Positions 48,010 to 57,827 of a DNA stretch of 64,000 nucleotides are shown here, piece by piece. A program made the position numbers and the translations under genes. This DNA is from CADCWN01 sp039810045 (lineage in GTDB: Bacteria; Chloroflexota; Chloroflexia; Thermomicrobiales; CADCWN01), in the NCBI GenBank assembly GCA_039810045.1, contig JBDHWF010000001.1:1-64000 (forward strand), in the 5' to 3' direction. Position 1 is the first letter of the stretch; each line of letters starts with the position of its first letter. The notes below the pieces were generated by a model. That model did not search any database. It worked only from the letters and a program-made list of their open reading frames with translations, and was not told the DNA's origin.

Positions 48010-49632
48010 CTACTCCCCCGAACCTGGATAGAGGACCGACCACAGGCTACGCACTTCGCCAATTGGGACATCGATCAGGACTGGCCCATCTGTTGCCAGA
48101 GCCTCGCGCAGCGCGCCTTCTAGCGCCTCCGGGGTCTCGGCCCGCAACCCAGTGATCCCGAACGCCTGCGCCAGCGCCACAAAGTCGGGATTCTCTAACT
48201 CTGAGCCGTAAGTATTACCGCCCAGGCGCGACTTCTGAATCCGCTTTACATTGCCAAATGCGCCATCGTTGAAGACGATCCCCACCAGCGGAATCTTATG
48301 CTGCTTGGCGGTCGCCAGTTCCTGCACGTTATACATGAAGCCACCATCGCCACAGATCGCTACCACTTTCTTATCGGGACTGCCTACCTGTGCGCCCAGC
48401 GCAGTCGCGTAGCCATAACCGAGCGTCCCCTGATAGCCAGGAGTCAGATAGGTACGCGGCTCATAGATCGGCAGACCAACCCCAGCGTAATAGCCCATCT
48501 GTGTCATCTCAGCAACCACAATCCCATCGTCGGGAATCGCCGAGCGCAGAGCAGCAGCGAACGATTGCTGTGGTTGCAACTCAAACAGGAGATCTTCGAT
48601 CTTCGCCTTCACAGCCAGCGACTCGGCCTCCCGTGAGGGGCGCGGCTGCCCACCACTCAGCAGATCATGCAAGCCCGCCAGCCCAAGTTGGGCATCACCG
48701 ATAATCCCCACTGTCGGCGAGGCGTTACGACCCACCTCTTCAGTATCAATATCCAGTTGAATCAACGGTACTCCGGCTGGTAGACCAATCCAGGCCGCAA
48801 CTTCCATCAACCGTGTGCCAACCGCCAGAATTGCGTCAGCCTGCCCCAGGAACTGCCGCGTACTCAGCCCAGTGTGCGCCAATGGGTGCCGATCCGAGAG
48901 CGCACCACGCCCGTTCTCACTCATAATGACTGGCGCTTGCAACGTTTCCGCCAACGCCTGCAACTGCGTCCACGCCTCGGCCCGAATCACGCCACCGCCG
49001 GCAAAGAGCAGCGGGCGTTCAGCCTTCGCCAGAATCTCAGCCGCCCGTCGTAATTCGCCCTCATCTGGCGCAACCCGTTCAAGGTGAGCGCGATCAGCGA
49101 ACGTAATATCCGCCTGTGCGCCCAGCACATCAGGCGGAAACTCCAAAGCCACCGGGCGCGGACGACCAGACCGCAATAGCCGGAAGGCTTCACTGACCAG
49201 ATGGGGGATTTCCTCCGGCTTATTGGCCCGTGCCGCCCACTTTGTCACCGACTCCAACATCTGCAACTGCTTGGGGATCTCGTGTAACTCACCTCGCCCC
49301 ACCCCGATCAGTGCTGAATCAATCTGCCCGGTCAGGCACAGGACTGGCGACGAACAGGCATACGCCGTCGATAACCCCGCTGTCGCATTCAGCAGCCCTG
49401 GCCCTGGTACCACCAGACAAGTACCAACTTTACCTGTTGTACGAGCATAGCCATCAGCCATATAAGAGGTCGCTTGCTCGTGGCGCGTATGAATCACCCG
49501 CAGGTCCTCACGCGAGGCATAGAGGGCATCAAACAACCAGTCAAGTTGAAACCCTGGCAAACCAAAGATCGTATCAATGCCTTCGCGCTTGATCGCTTCA
49601 ACCAGAATTTCACCACCCGTCAGCCGCACCAT
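48010..49632 (-). CDS. Thiamine-diphosphate-dependent enzyme, acetolactate synthase/decarboxylase-like
   Basis: 540 aa. Three-domain ThDP enzyme: N-terminal PYR domain with IFGLPGFQLDWLFDAL and HEQATSYMADGYARTTGKVG (catalytic Glu), a central Rossmann-like domain (LLFAGGGVIRAEAWTQL), and a C-terminal PP domain with ICGDGGFMYNVQELATAKQH and the metal ligands GDG...N. It resembles acetolactate synthase large subunits, benzoylformate decarboxylase and other 2-keto-acid enzymes; no small subunit is adjacent, which argues for a catabolic role. AAGGAG precedes the ATG. A 2-keto-acid product of the sugar-acid pathway could be its substrate. Confidence 0.82.
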   Translation of the reverse strand: MVRLTGGEILVEAIKREGIDTIFGLPGFQLDWLFDALYASREDLRVIHTRHEQATSYMADGYARTTGKVGTCLVVPGPGLLNATAGLSTAYACSSPVLCLTGQIDSALIGVGRGELHEIPKQLQMLESVTKWAARANKPEEIPHLVSEAFRLLRSGRPRPVALEFPPDVLGAQADITFADRAHLERVAPDEGELRRAAEILAKAERPLLFAGGGVIRAEAWTQLQALAETLQAPVIMSENGRGALSDRHPLAHTGLSTRQFLGQADAILAVGTRLMEVAAWIGLPAGVPLIQLDIDTEEVGRNASPTVGIIGDAQLGLAGLHDLLSGGQPRPSREAESLAVKAKIEDLLFELQPQQSFAAALRSAIPDDGIVVAEMTQMGYYAGVGLPIYEPRTYLTPGYQGTLGYGYATALGAQVGSPDKKVVAICGDGGFMYNVQELATAKQHKIPLVGIVFNDGAFGNVKRIQKSRLGGNTYGSELENPDFVALAQAFGITGLRAETPEALEGALREALATDGPVLIDVPIGEVRSLWSVLYPGSGE

Positions 49633-49750
49633 TGCGTCCTCTCCTTAATCCAGTCTCCACGCTCCGCACCTATTCCATTCACTATGTCTGATCCAGAGGC
49701 ATTCTACGCGCCCGGTAGTACAGTTGCCACCAGGATCAATCTGGTGGCAG

Positions 49751-50578
49751 TCACGCCCCGCGTGAGTGCAACACCTGGCCCGTGATCCAGGCGGCGGCAT
49801 CACTGGCGAGAAAGGTGACGAGGCGCGCAACATCGGCGGGCTGACCGATACGCCCAAACGCCATCGTTGCCTGGAGTTCCGCCTTGAACGCTGGTGGCAT
49901 CCAACCAGTATCGGTCGGCCCAGGGTCAACCGCATTGACCGTAATCTCTTTGGAGGCGACTTCCACCGCAAGCGTGCGGGTAAAGGCTTCGACCGCCCCT
50001 TTGGTCGCAATGTAGGCCAGTTCCTCTGGCATCGGCCCTAAACTCTGCCCAGAGGTAAGATTGATAATCCGGCCCCCTGGTTCGCCCGAATAGCGGCGGG
50101 CAAACTCCACTGAGAGCAGTGCGAGCACCCGCAGATTCACCGCATAATGTGCATCCAGCGTGGCGGCATCAAGCTGTTGATAGCCGTCACGGGTCGAATA
50201 CGCGGCATTATTCACCAGAATCATTGGCTGTCCTAGCGCTGCTACCGCCGCAAAAACCTGTGGGATCACCCCAGGATCGGCCAGATCAAACGCCGCTGCC
50301 GCCGCCGCTACCCCAAATTGCTTCAACTCAGCGATCAATGCTGCTGGGCCATCAGGGTCAAGGCACACCCTATCTTGCTCATCATAAGGCTGCCAGTAGG
50401 TGAAAAAGAGGTTGGCCCCGTGGCTCGCTAATGCCCGACAGATCGCCGCGCCAATCCCCTGTCGCCGCCCGGCCCCCGTGACAATTGCGAGTCGTCCACG
50501 CAGATCTAGCTCAACGGCCTGTTGCACAACCCCTCTTCCAGGCAAGCAGTACGCTGGTTCGCTCCCGATCACTACCAT
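49751..50578 (-). CDS. Short-chain dehydrogenase/reductase
   Basis: 275 aa SDR. LAIVTGAGRRQGIGAAICRA is a variant cofactor loop with one inserted residue (GAGRRQGIG), as in FabG-like 3-oxoacyl reductases; NNAAYS, catalytic Tyr and Lys in LAYIATKGAVEAFTR, and the C-terminal AAWITGQVLHSRGA (GG of the usual GQ..vDGG replaced). Start uncertain: the frame opens at ATG 50578 without a ribosome site, and GTG 50527 (GAGGGG nearby) is possible. Substrate unknown. Confidence 0.8.
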   Translation of the reverse strand: MVVIGSEPAYCLPGRGVVQQAVELDLRGRLAIVTGAGRRQGIGAAICRALASHGANLFFTYWQPYDEQDRVCLDPDGPAALIAELKQFGVAAAAAAFDLADPGVIPQVFAAVAALGQPMILVNNAAYSTRDGYQQLDAATLDAHYAVNLRVLALLSVEFARRYSGEPGGRIINLTSGQSLGPMPEELAYIATKGAVEAFTRTLAVEVASKEITVNAVDPGPTDTGWMPPAFKAELQATMAFGRIGQPADVARLVTFLASDAAAWITGQVLHSRGA

Positions 50579-50657
50579 GCTTTTTGACAGGATACTGTAC
50601 TAACGCGACAATTACCAAAGCGATTATGCGTGAGCAATGAATTGAGGAGGCCAGAAA

Positions 50658-53600
50658 ATGACTGAGAATCGATTCGAGTCACTGGTATGGCGCAATATCG
50701 GCCCTCACCGTGGTGGTCGGGTTGTTGCTGTTGCGGGACATCCCACCGAGGTAGGCACGTTCTACTTTGGCGGCTGTGCTGGGGGGGTTTGGAAAACCAC
50801 CAATGCTGGCTCACACTGGGAGAATATCAGCGACAAATATTTCAAGACTGCCGCCGTTGGCGCGCTCGTCGTGGCGCATTCCGCTCCGAATATCATCTAT
50901 GCAGGGATGGGCGAAACATCGATTCGCTCCAATGTCTCACACGGCGATGGTGTCTACAAATCAACGGATGGTGGCACCACCTGGCAGAATGTTGGCTTAG
51001 CCGAAACACGCCACATCGGCGATATCATCGTCCACCCGCGCAATCCCGATATCGTCTATGTCGCAGCCCTGGGCCATGCCTGGGGTACTAACAAAGAACG
51101 CGGGGTGTATCGCACCACCGATGGCGGCAAAAACTGGGAACAGATCCTCTATCGCAGCGATCATGCTGGCGCAATCGATATCGCGATGGACCCCAATAAT
51201 CCCGATATTCTCTATGCGGCGATGTGGGATACCCACCGTTACCCCTGGGCACTCGACAGCGGTGGGCCAGACTCTGGCCTCTGGCGTTCGACCGATGGTG
51301 GCGACACCTGGACCGACATCAGCCGCAACAAAGGCTTACCAACCGGGCTGCTGGGGAAGATGGGGATCACCGCCTCACCAGCCCAGAGCGGTCGCCTCTG
51401 GGCGACGATTGAGGCGATGGGCGAAGGTGAAAAAGATGGCGGTGGCATCTTCCGCTCAGACGACTTCGGCGAAACCTGGCAACTAACCAACGGCGATGCC
51501 GCCCTACGTGGTCGCCCATGGTACTACCAGCACATCTTCGCTGACCCCTCACACCCTGATACTGTCTGGATCTGTAATCTCGCGTTCTGGAAATCAACCG
51601 ATGGGGGTAAAACGTTCATTGACGTACCAACCCCACACGGCGACAACCACGCCCTCTGGATTGACCCCAGCAATTCCAATCGGCTGGTGCAAGGCAATGA
51701 CGGCGGCGCAAATGTCTCGCTCGATGGTGGACGCACCTGGTCATCAATCCTCAATCAACCAACGGCGCAGTTCTACCATGTCATCACTGACAACGCCCAA
51801 CCATACAATGTCTATGGCTCGCAACAGGATAACTGGGCGATGCGCCTCCCCAGCATCGGCTTCGAGGGGGCGATCTCCTGGAAAGATTATGTCGAGCCAG
51901 GCGGTGGTGAATCTGGGTACATCGCCATTAGCAAGCTGCCACCCTACAAAGTCTTTGGCGGGGGGATCGGCACTGGCACCGGGCATGGTCGCCTGTTGGC
52001 CTGGAATCCTGAAACTCGCCAGACCCGTAATGTCACCGTCTGGCCGGAAGTTCACGGTTTTGGCGCGGGCGCTGAAGCGCTGAAATACCGCTTCCAGTGG
52101 ACGTTCCCCATCGAGTTCTCCCCTCACGACCCGAATGTTCTCTATGTCTGTTCAAACTTCGTCCATCGCTCGACCGATGAAGGAAGCTCGTGGGAAACGA
52201 TCAGCCCCGACCTTACCCGCAACGATCCAGAAAAACTTGTTTCCAACGGAATCATCACCTCGGATAATAGTGGGGCGGAAATCTACTGCACCATCTTTGC
52301 CTTCCAGGAATCGCCGCACGAAAAAGGCGTCTTCTGGGCTGGGTCAGACGATGGCCTACTGCATATTTCCAAAGATGGCGGGAAGAAGTGGGAGAAGATC
52401 ACCCCACCGAAACTTCCAGAGTGGACTCGAATCACGATCATCGAACTCTCGCCGTTCGATAAGGCGACCGCCTATGTTGCGGCAACCAACTATCAACTCG
52501 ACGATACCACGCCATACCTGTTCAAGACGACCAATTATGGCAAAACCTGGAAACTGATTACCAAGGGGATCGAAAAAGGGGACTTCACCCGCGTCATTCG
52601 CTGTGATCCACAGTGCCAGGGACTTCTCTATGCCGGCACAGAGACAGGGGTCTACGTCTCGTTCGACGACGGCAACAACTGGGAACGGCTAACGACCAAC
52701 CTGCCAGTAGTACCGATCTGGGATCTGACCGTGAAGGAAACCGACCTTGTGGCAGCTACCCACGGACGCTCCTTCTGGATTCTGGACGATGTCACGCCAC
52801 TCCACCAGCTAGTCCAGGCGAAAGGCAAGAGCAAAGCGACCCATCTTTTCAAACCACGCGACACTATCCGCTGGCGGCAATACGGTCGCTCCTATGGCCC
52901 ACGACAAGCGGGGTATACCAGCTATAAGATGACCGGGCCGGTCACTGTGGCCTATTACGGCGAAGAAACGCCCCAGGGAACAACAATTCAGAAGTTCCTC
53001 AATGCGGGGCAGAACCCACCCGACGGGGTGATCATCCACTACACCTTGCCGGAGAATGTGCAAGGCAAAGTGACCGTGCGCATCCTCGATAGCGCGGGCA
53101 ACGAAGTACGCAGCTATATTGGCAAAGCGCAGCAAGTGGTCAAAGCGGAAGAAGCGCCGCTGCTGGCGGGGGAAGCCCCCGGTGGCGGCACCGCAGAAGC
53201 TCCCGACGCCCCGGCTGCCGAGACCGAGACTGACGACGATCTGCCCGGTGGGCAGGTTGCGCCAGTCGCTCCTGGCGCCAACCGCCTGGTCTGGGATTAT
53301 CGCTATGCCCCACCAACGGCCCTGGTTGATGCCAACGGCAAGCGCACATCACGATTACAGGCGATGGAAGATGGACTACCGCCAAAAGCCGCGCCCGGTA
53401 TCTACACTGTGGAACTGACCTATGGCAAAACACGGCTGACCGAGGAATTCACCCTACGCCCGGATCCTCGCATCCCTGCCAGCGCGGAAGAATTGCAGTC
53501 GCAGTTTGAACTGAAGCTGGCGATTCGCGATCAAGTCTCGGCGATCAATGAAGGCTTGAACAAGTTGCAGAAGATGCGTGGGCAACTCGAAGCCTTCGAA

Positions 53601-53930
53601 GGCTGGATCAACGACAGTGGCGATAAGGAATTGACCAAGGCCGCCACGGCCCTAAAGAAACGCCTGACCGAGATCGAAAACACCCTGATCCAGACCGAGC
53701 CAACGCGCCCGCGACCAGGAGCAAGCAAGCTCAAAGAGAAGTTAGCGGCCCTCTCAGGGATGATCGACGAATCAGACGATGCTCCAACCCAAAACGCCCA
53801 CGCGGTCTATACCATGCTGGCTGAGCAAACCGAAGCGGAGTTAGAAAAGCTCCTCCACTTCGGCACCGAAGATGTGGTCGCCTTCAACAACCTGATCAAG
53901 AAGTCGGATATCCTCAAGGTTCAGGCATAA
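50658..53930 (+). CDS. 1090-aa BNR/sortilin-like beta-propeller protein
   Basis: The first about 740 residues are two stacked seven-bladed propellers of the VPS10/xyloglucanase (GH74-like) type, with many Asp-box turns of the S-T-D-G-G-x-T-W kind (STDGGTTWQNVGL, TTDGGKNWEQIL, STDGGDTWTDIS). A linker with Ala/Glu/Pro/Asp repeats (residues about 825-870) precedes a beta domain and a C-terminal coiled helical region (about 955-1085). No signal peptide is visible, which is unusual for a family normally exported. The start has GAGGAGG upstream. Likely a polysaccharide-binding or glycan-hydrolase-related protein; catalytic residues could not be assigned. Confidence 0.8.
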   Translation: MTENRFESLVWRNIGPHRGGRVVAVAGHPTEVGTFYFGGCAGGVWKTTNAGSHWENISDKYFKTAAVGALVVAHSAPNIIYAGMGETSIRSNVSHGDGVYKSTDGGTTWQNVGLAETRHIGDIIVHPRNPDIVYVAALGHAWGTNKERGVYRTTDGGKNWEQILYRSDHAGAIDIAMDPNNPDILYAAMWDTHRYPWALDSGGPDSGLWRSTDGGDTWTDISRNKGLPTGLLGKMGITASPAQSGRLWATIEAMGEGEKDGGGIFRSDDFGETWQLTNGDAALRGRPWYYQHIFADPSHPDTVWICNLAFWKSTDGGKTFIDVPTPHGDNHALWIDPSNSNRLVQGNDGGANVSLDGGRTWSSILNQPTAQFYHVITDNAQPYNVYGSQQDNWAMRLPSIGFEGAISWKDYVEPGGGESGYIAISKLPPYKVFGGGIGTGTGHGRLLAWNPETRQTRNVTVWPEVHGFGAGAEALKYRFQWTFPIEFSPHDPNVLYVCSNFVHRSTDEGSSWETISPDLTRNDPEKLVSNGIITSDNSGAEIYCTIFAFQESPHEKGVFWAGSDDGLLHISKDGGKKWEKITPPKLPEWTRITIIELSPFDKATAYVAATNYQLDDTTPYLFKTTNYGKTWKLITKGIEKGDFTRVIRCDPQCQGLLYAGTETGVYVSFDDGNNWERLTTNLPVVPIWDLTVKETDLVAATHGRSFWILDDVTPLHQLVQAKGKSKATHLFKPRDTIRWRQYGRSYGPRQAGYTSYKMTGPVTVAYYGEETPQGTTIQKFLNAGQNPPDGVIIHYTLPENVQGKVTVRILDSAGNEVRSYIGKAQQVVKAEEAPLLAGEAPGGGTAEAPDAPAAETETDDDLPGGQVAPVAPGANRLVWDYRYAPPTALVDANGKRTSRLQAMEDGLPPKAAPGIYTVELTYGKTRLTEEFTLRPDPRIPASAEELQSQFELKLAIRDQVSAINEGLNKLQKMRGQLEAFEGWINDSGDKELTKAATALKKRLTEIENTLIQTEPTRPRPGASKLKEKLAALSGMIDESDDAPTQNAHAVYTMLAEQTEAELEKLLHFGTEDVVAFNNLIKKSDILKVQA

Positions 53931-53952
53931 ACAGCAACGCCAACTAAGCAGT

Positions 53953-53984
53953 AGGGGGTGACGGTAGTACCGTCACCCCCTTTG
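53953..53984 (+). terminator. Intrinsic terminator of the propeller gene
   Basis: AGGGGGTGACGG (53953-53964) pairs with CCGTCACCCCCT (53970-53981) around TAGTA, followed by TTGTT. Confidence 0.82.
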
Positions 53985-54181
53985 TTATACTGGTAAAGTG
54001 CAGCGCACAGGACAATCAGGCCATTTACCAGCGGTTGACCTATCGTTACTGATGCGGCTACATGGTCGACCTACGCTGGTGATCATGAGGGGGGGTGAAC
54101 GGGGCAAGGTGGCTACGATCAATCGTTGATCGCCTCCCACGACGCTGCCCCAACTAAGCATCCCCGTTGGTGGAGGTATTC

Positions 54182-55111
54182 ATGGCAGCAATGATCGAGA
54201 CCGAAGCATTGACCAAAACCTACGGCAGCGCACGTGGCATCGACAACGTCACCCTCACTGTCAATGAAGGCGAGATCTTCGGTTTCCTGGGGCCGAATGG
54301 GGCAGGCAAAACGACGACGATTCGCACCTTGATGGGCCTGCTCCGCCCAACGAGCGGTCGGGCCAAGATTGCCGGACTCGACTGCTGGGAGCAGGCGACT
54401 GAGATCAAGCGTTTTCTTGGCTACCTGCCCAGTGAATTCTCCTTTGATCCAGGGCTGACTGGTGCTCAGATTCTGACCTATCTCGCGAATCTGCGCGATG
54501 GCGTAGAGCAGGCGTATTTCCAGCAGTTGGTGACGCGACTGGACCTGGATCTCAGCAAACACTTCCGCGAATACTCACGCGGTAATAAGCAGAAGGTGGG
54601 GCTGGTACAGGCGTTCATGCACCACCCACGCCTGCTGATTCTTGATGAGCCCACAAACGGCCTGGATCCGCTCAACCAGCAGACCTTTTACGATCTGGTA
54701 CACGAGGCGCACGCTGGCGGGGCAACAGTCTTTGTTTCCTCGCACATTCTGCCAGAGGTGGAACACCTCTGCCATCGTGTCGGTATTATCCGCGAGGGCG
54801 CACTGGTGACCGTGGATGAGGTAGCAGCCCTGAAAGATCTGAAGCAGCGCGTGGTGGAAGTGACCTTCGCGGCTCCAGCCTCGTCCGACTGGTTTGCCGC
54901 AGTGCCAGGTGTTCACGACGTGACAGCGGACGATGATGGCCGCCTGCTACGCCTGTTAGTACAGGGTGATCTGCACGATATTCTCCAGGTTGCGGCCAGC
55001 CACAACGCAACGAATCTGGTCGCACATGATCCAAGCCTGGAGGATATCTTCCTGCGCTACTACGCCACAGATGGGCAAACGCCAGCGGCTGCTGGCGGCC
55101 AGTCGCGATAG
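54182..55111 (+). CDS. ABC-2 type transporter ATP-binding protein
   Basis: 309 aa. Walker A GPNGAGKTTTIRTLMGLL, signature YSRGNKQKVGLVQAF, Walker B LLILDEPTNGLDP, and the C-terminal domain typical of CcmA/NatA/DrrA ATPases. It energises the permease encoded 52 bases downstream. The ATG at 54182 has GGAGG six bases upstream; a longer frame to 54167 has none. In the upstream 170 bases a dyad CGATCAA-TCG-TTGATCG (54116-54132) could be an operator. Confidence 0.95.
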   Translation: MAAMIETEALTKTYGSARGIDNVTLTVNEGEIFGFLGPNGAGKTTTIRTLMGLLRPTSGRAKIAGLDCWEQATEIKRFLGYLPSEFSFDPGLTGAQILTYLANLRDGVEQAYFQQLVTRLDLDLSKHFREYSRGNKQKVGLVQAFMHHPRLLILDEPTNGLDPLNQQTFYDLVHEAHAGGATVFVSSHILPEVEHLCHRVGIIREGALVTVDEVAALKDLKQRVVEVTFAAPASSDWFAAVPGVHDVTADDDGRLLRLLVQGDLHDILQVAASHNATNLVAHDPSLEDIFLRYYATDGQTPAAAGGQSR

Positions 55112-55163
55112 CACCACGCTGGTCAGTTAACCCACGGTCTTTGCTGGCAACACTGGAGGCACC

Positions 55164-56807
55164 ATGTTCCGCTCAATTTTCAGCAAAACACTGCGCGACT
55201 ATCGGTTGTCGATCATTCTGTGGGGTGGCCTGCTAGGGCTCACGATCATGGCGTACTATCCGCTCGTCAAAGATCTGGTGAGTACTACTTCGGCAGCAGA
55301 ACTGCTGAAGCTGGTGCAGAGCCAGCGGTTTTTCGCAGAGCCAGTTGGCCTTGATACGCCAGGTGGCTATGTGACCTGGAAACTGATCGCCAGCATACCG
55401 CTCTTCGTTGGTATCTGGGCGGCGCGCGCCGCTGCGCGACTAGGGCGGCTGGGCGAGGAGCGCGGGTCGCTCGATGTCCTTCTAGCGACCCCGCGTTCGC
55501 GTATCCGTATCCTGGGCGAAGAGGTCGCGGCGCTGGCAACAGCAACGCTGCTCGTTAGCCTGCTGATTGGCCTTGGTGCACTGGCTGGCGAGGCCGTGAT
55601 CGGTGGCCCGGTTGATCTAGGCGGGGCGTTGCTGACTAGCCTGAACGTCACGCTGACGCTGTTGGTGGTAGGGATGGTGGCGCTGTTCCTGGCCCAGCTA
55701 CTGCCCAGCGCGGGGGCAGCAGCTGGGCTGGCCTGTGCGCTGCTGGTCACGGCCTGGATTCTGGATGGGATGGGGCGCATGTCGCCTGAACTGGCCTGGG
55801 TTGGCCGCCTTTCCCCATATCATCTCTACTCGATTAGCAAGCCCCTGATCCCCTCCTACGGCACAAACTATGCTGCATTCATCGGCCTGATCGCCATTGC
55901 AACGGTGTTTGGGGTGAGCAGTGTGCTGCTCTTCACCAAACGCGATGTCGGCGGTACGGCCTGGCCCTGGCGGCGCACGACACGGCACGAGAGTAGCACG
56001 AAGGCCCTGGCACGGGCGACCCAGGCAGTTTCGCTGCGTGGGGTTGGCGCACGCATGTGGGGAGCCGGGGTGCCGGCGCTGGTCTGGTGGATGATTGGCG
56101 TGGGGATCTTTTTGGCCTGGATGACTGGCATCACGCAGGCGATCAAAGGGCAACTGAATGAGTTACTCAAAGGGGCAACAGTGATCCAGGATGTGCTGCG
56201 TGGCTCCGCACTGGGCACAGACACAGGGCTGGTCTCTGGTATTCTGTTCGCCTACCTGCCGATCCTGGTAGCGATCTTTGCGCTGACGCAGGCGAGTGCC
56301 TGGGCGCGTGATCTCGACGCCGGGAGGTTGGAACTGGTGCTGTCGACACCAGTGCCGCGCTGGCGGGTCTATCTGGAAGCCTGGGGCGCCACGCTCGCTG
56401 CATTGATCGTAGCCCCAGTTGTCTTCTGTCTGGTCGTGATCGCCAGTATCCAGATCACTGGTCTACAGGTCGATATGAGCAAGCTGATCATCGCGTTCAT
56501 CGGCTTCCTGCCGATCGAACTACTGACTGCGGGGATCGTGTTCCTGCTGGCTGGCCGGTTCTCCTCAGCAATCGTCAATGGTGGCGATGGTGGATTCCTC
56601 GCCGCTTCATTCCTGGGGGAGTTCCTTAATCCAGTGCTACACCTACCCGGCTGGTTGATCGGCCTCTCGATCTTCCACTACTATGGCACACCGCTCATCA
56701 GCAGCCCACAGTGGGGGGCCTGGCTGATCATCACCTTGATCGCCGTTATTCTGGTTGTGCTCGGCCTAGTGCAGTTCACACGCAGCGATGTACAGCAGGG
56801 AGCCTGA
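55164..56807 (+). CDS. ABC-2 type transporter permease (fused double subunit)
   Basis: 547 aa with about 12 membrane segments, twice the usual half-transporter. Each half starts with a short cytoplasmic segment, then six helices: first half IILWGGLLGLTIMAYYPLV, second VWWMIGVGIFLAWMTGITQA. Fused permeases with this layout belong to antibiotic/NatB-like exporters. GGAGGC precedes the ATG. Operon with the ATPase; a bidirectional hairpin follows. Substrate unknown. Confidence 0.85.
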   Translation: MFRSIFSKTLRDYRLSIILWGGLLGLTIMAYYPLVKDLVSTTSAAELLKLVQSQRFFAEPVGLDTPGGYVTWKLIASIPLFVGIWAARAAARLGRLGEERGSLDVLLATPRSRIRILGEEVAALATATLLVSLLIGLGALAGEAVIGGPVDLGGALLTSLNVTLTLLVVGMVALFLAQLLPSAGAAAGLACALLVTAWILDGMGRMSPELAWVGRLSPYHLYSISKPLIPSYGTNYAAFIGLIAIATVFGVSSVLLFTKRDVGGTAWPWRRTTRHESSTKALARATQAVSLRGVGARMWGAGVPALVWWMIGVGIFLAWMTGITQAIKGQLNELLKGATVIQDVLRGSALGTDTGLVSGILFAYLPILVAIFALTQASAWARDLDAGRLELVLSTPVPRWRVYLEAWGATLAALIVAPVVFCLVVIASIQITGLQVDMSKLIIAFIGFLPIELLTAGIVFLLAGRFSSAIVNGGDGGFLAASFLGEFLNPVLHLPGWLIGLSIFHYYGTPLISSPQWGAWLIITLIAVILVVLGLVQFTRSDVQQGA

Positions 56808-56825
56808 GTAGCTATAGTAAATAAG

Positions 56826-56854
56826 GCTGGGCGGCTGATCGTCAGCCGCCCAGC
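56826..56854 (+). terminator. Bidirectional hairpin between ABC-2 and sugar ABC genes
   Basis: GCTGGGCGGCTGA (56826-56838) and TCAGCCGCCCAGC (56842-56854) are perfect 13-base arms with a 3-base loop, between convergent genes. T-tracts are weak on both sides. Confidence 0.7.
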
Positions 56855-56866
56855 GTCAGCCAGTGT

Positions 56867-57784
56867 TTACCCCTTCAAGGCCCCAGCAGTCAGCCCCTGC
56901 TCCAGCCGCCGCTGGAACACGACATAGACGGCGATGACTGGCAGCATCGTAATCGTCAACCCCGCAAAGAGGGCGCTCCAATCGTTCTGGTAACCCTGTT
57001 GGATCGCCAGGAATGCTAACCCCTGTGACAAAACATACCGTTCTGGATCAGGCACGATCACCAGCGGCAGAATAAACTGATTCCACTGGCCCAGGAAATT
57101 GAAGATCCCAATGCTGATCAATCCTGGGCGGGCCATCGGCAACATCACCCGGAAAAAGATCGCGTAATGCGAGGCACCATCAACCAGTGCAGCCTCAGCG
57201 ACTTCAGATGGTAACGTCGCGAAGAAGCTGGTGAGGAAAAAAATCGAGAACGGTAACGAATAGGCTGTATAAACCAGGATCAATCCATGAAACGTACTGA
57301 GCAGATGAAGGTCTCGCACGACGAAAAAGAGCGGCACCAACGCCAGGAAGATCGGAAACATCAGGCCGATCATAAAGAGATAGCGAATCAGTTGTCGCCC
57401 CCGAAATTCATAGCGGGCCAGCACATAGGCCGCCATTGACGACAACAACAGCGTCAGCGTCAGCGACCCAAGGACGACGATAATACTGTTGACGAAATAT
57501 TTGCCGATACTCGCGGTTGTCCAGGCCCGCACGAAATTACTGAACTGCGGTACCGCTGGTAATTGCCAGGGGCTGGCGAAAATCTCGAGATCGGTCTTGA
57601 ACGCGGTCATCATCATCCACAAGAGCGGCATGATCACCAACAAGGCCCAGATAACGAGAAAAACCTGCGACACCCCCGTAAAGATCCAATCACCCAGCGT
57701 GAAGTGCGACCCAGTGCGTACCTTCGGGGCCGGGGTCTTGATCGCTTCTGTCGGGGCGGCTGGCTCAATCGGATTGAGGCTCAT
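56867..57784 (-). CDS. Carbohydrate ABC transporter permease, MalG type
   Basis: 305 aa with six membrane helices after an N-terminal Pro/Ala-rich cytoplasmic stretch. The EAA loop is EVAEAALVDGASHYAIFFRV, followed by LPMARPG. The family imports oligosaccharides or other sugars with a MalF-type partner (upstream gene) and a binding protein. GGGAGGATCCC precedes ATG 57784; the longer frame (57808) puts this Shine-Dalgarno inside the gene. No ATPase nearby, so a shared MsiK-type ATPase is likely. Confidence 0.92.
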   Translation of the reverse strand: MSLNPIEPAAPTEAIKTPAPKVRTGSHFTLGDWIFTGVSQVFLVIWALLVIMPLLWMMMTAFKTDLEIFASPWQLPAVPQFSNFVRAWTTASIGKYFVNSIIVVLGSLTLTLLLSSMAAYVLARYEFRGRQLIRYLFMIGLMFPIFLALVPLFFVVRDLHLLSTFHGLILVYTAYSLPFSIFFLTSFFATLPSEVAEAALVDGASHYAIFFRVMLPMARPGLISIGIFNFLGQWNQFILPLVIVPDPERYVLSQGLAFLAIQQGYQNDWSALFAGLTITMLPVIAVYVVFQRRLEQGLTAGALKG

Positions 57785-57827
57785 GGGATCCTCCCTCGGC
57801 AAAGACACAGAGGACGAGTGTGCTCTG

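Noticed and set aside
54116..54132. CGATCAA-TCG-TTGATCG dyad before the ABC-2 genes as a defined operator
   Set aside because: Symmetry is clear but no promoter could be fixed around it and no regulator is adjacent; mentioned in the ATPase entry only.
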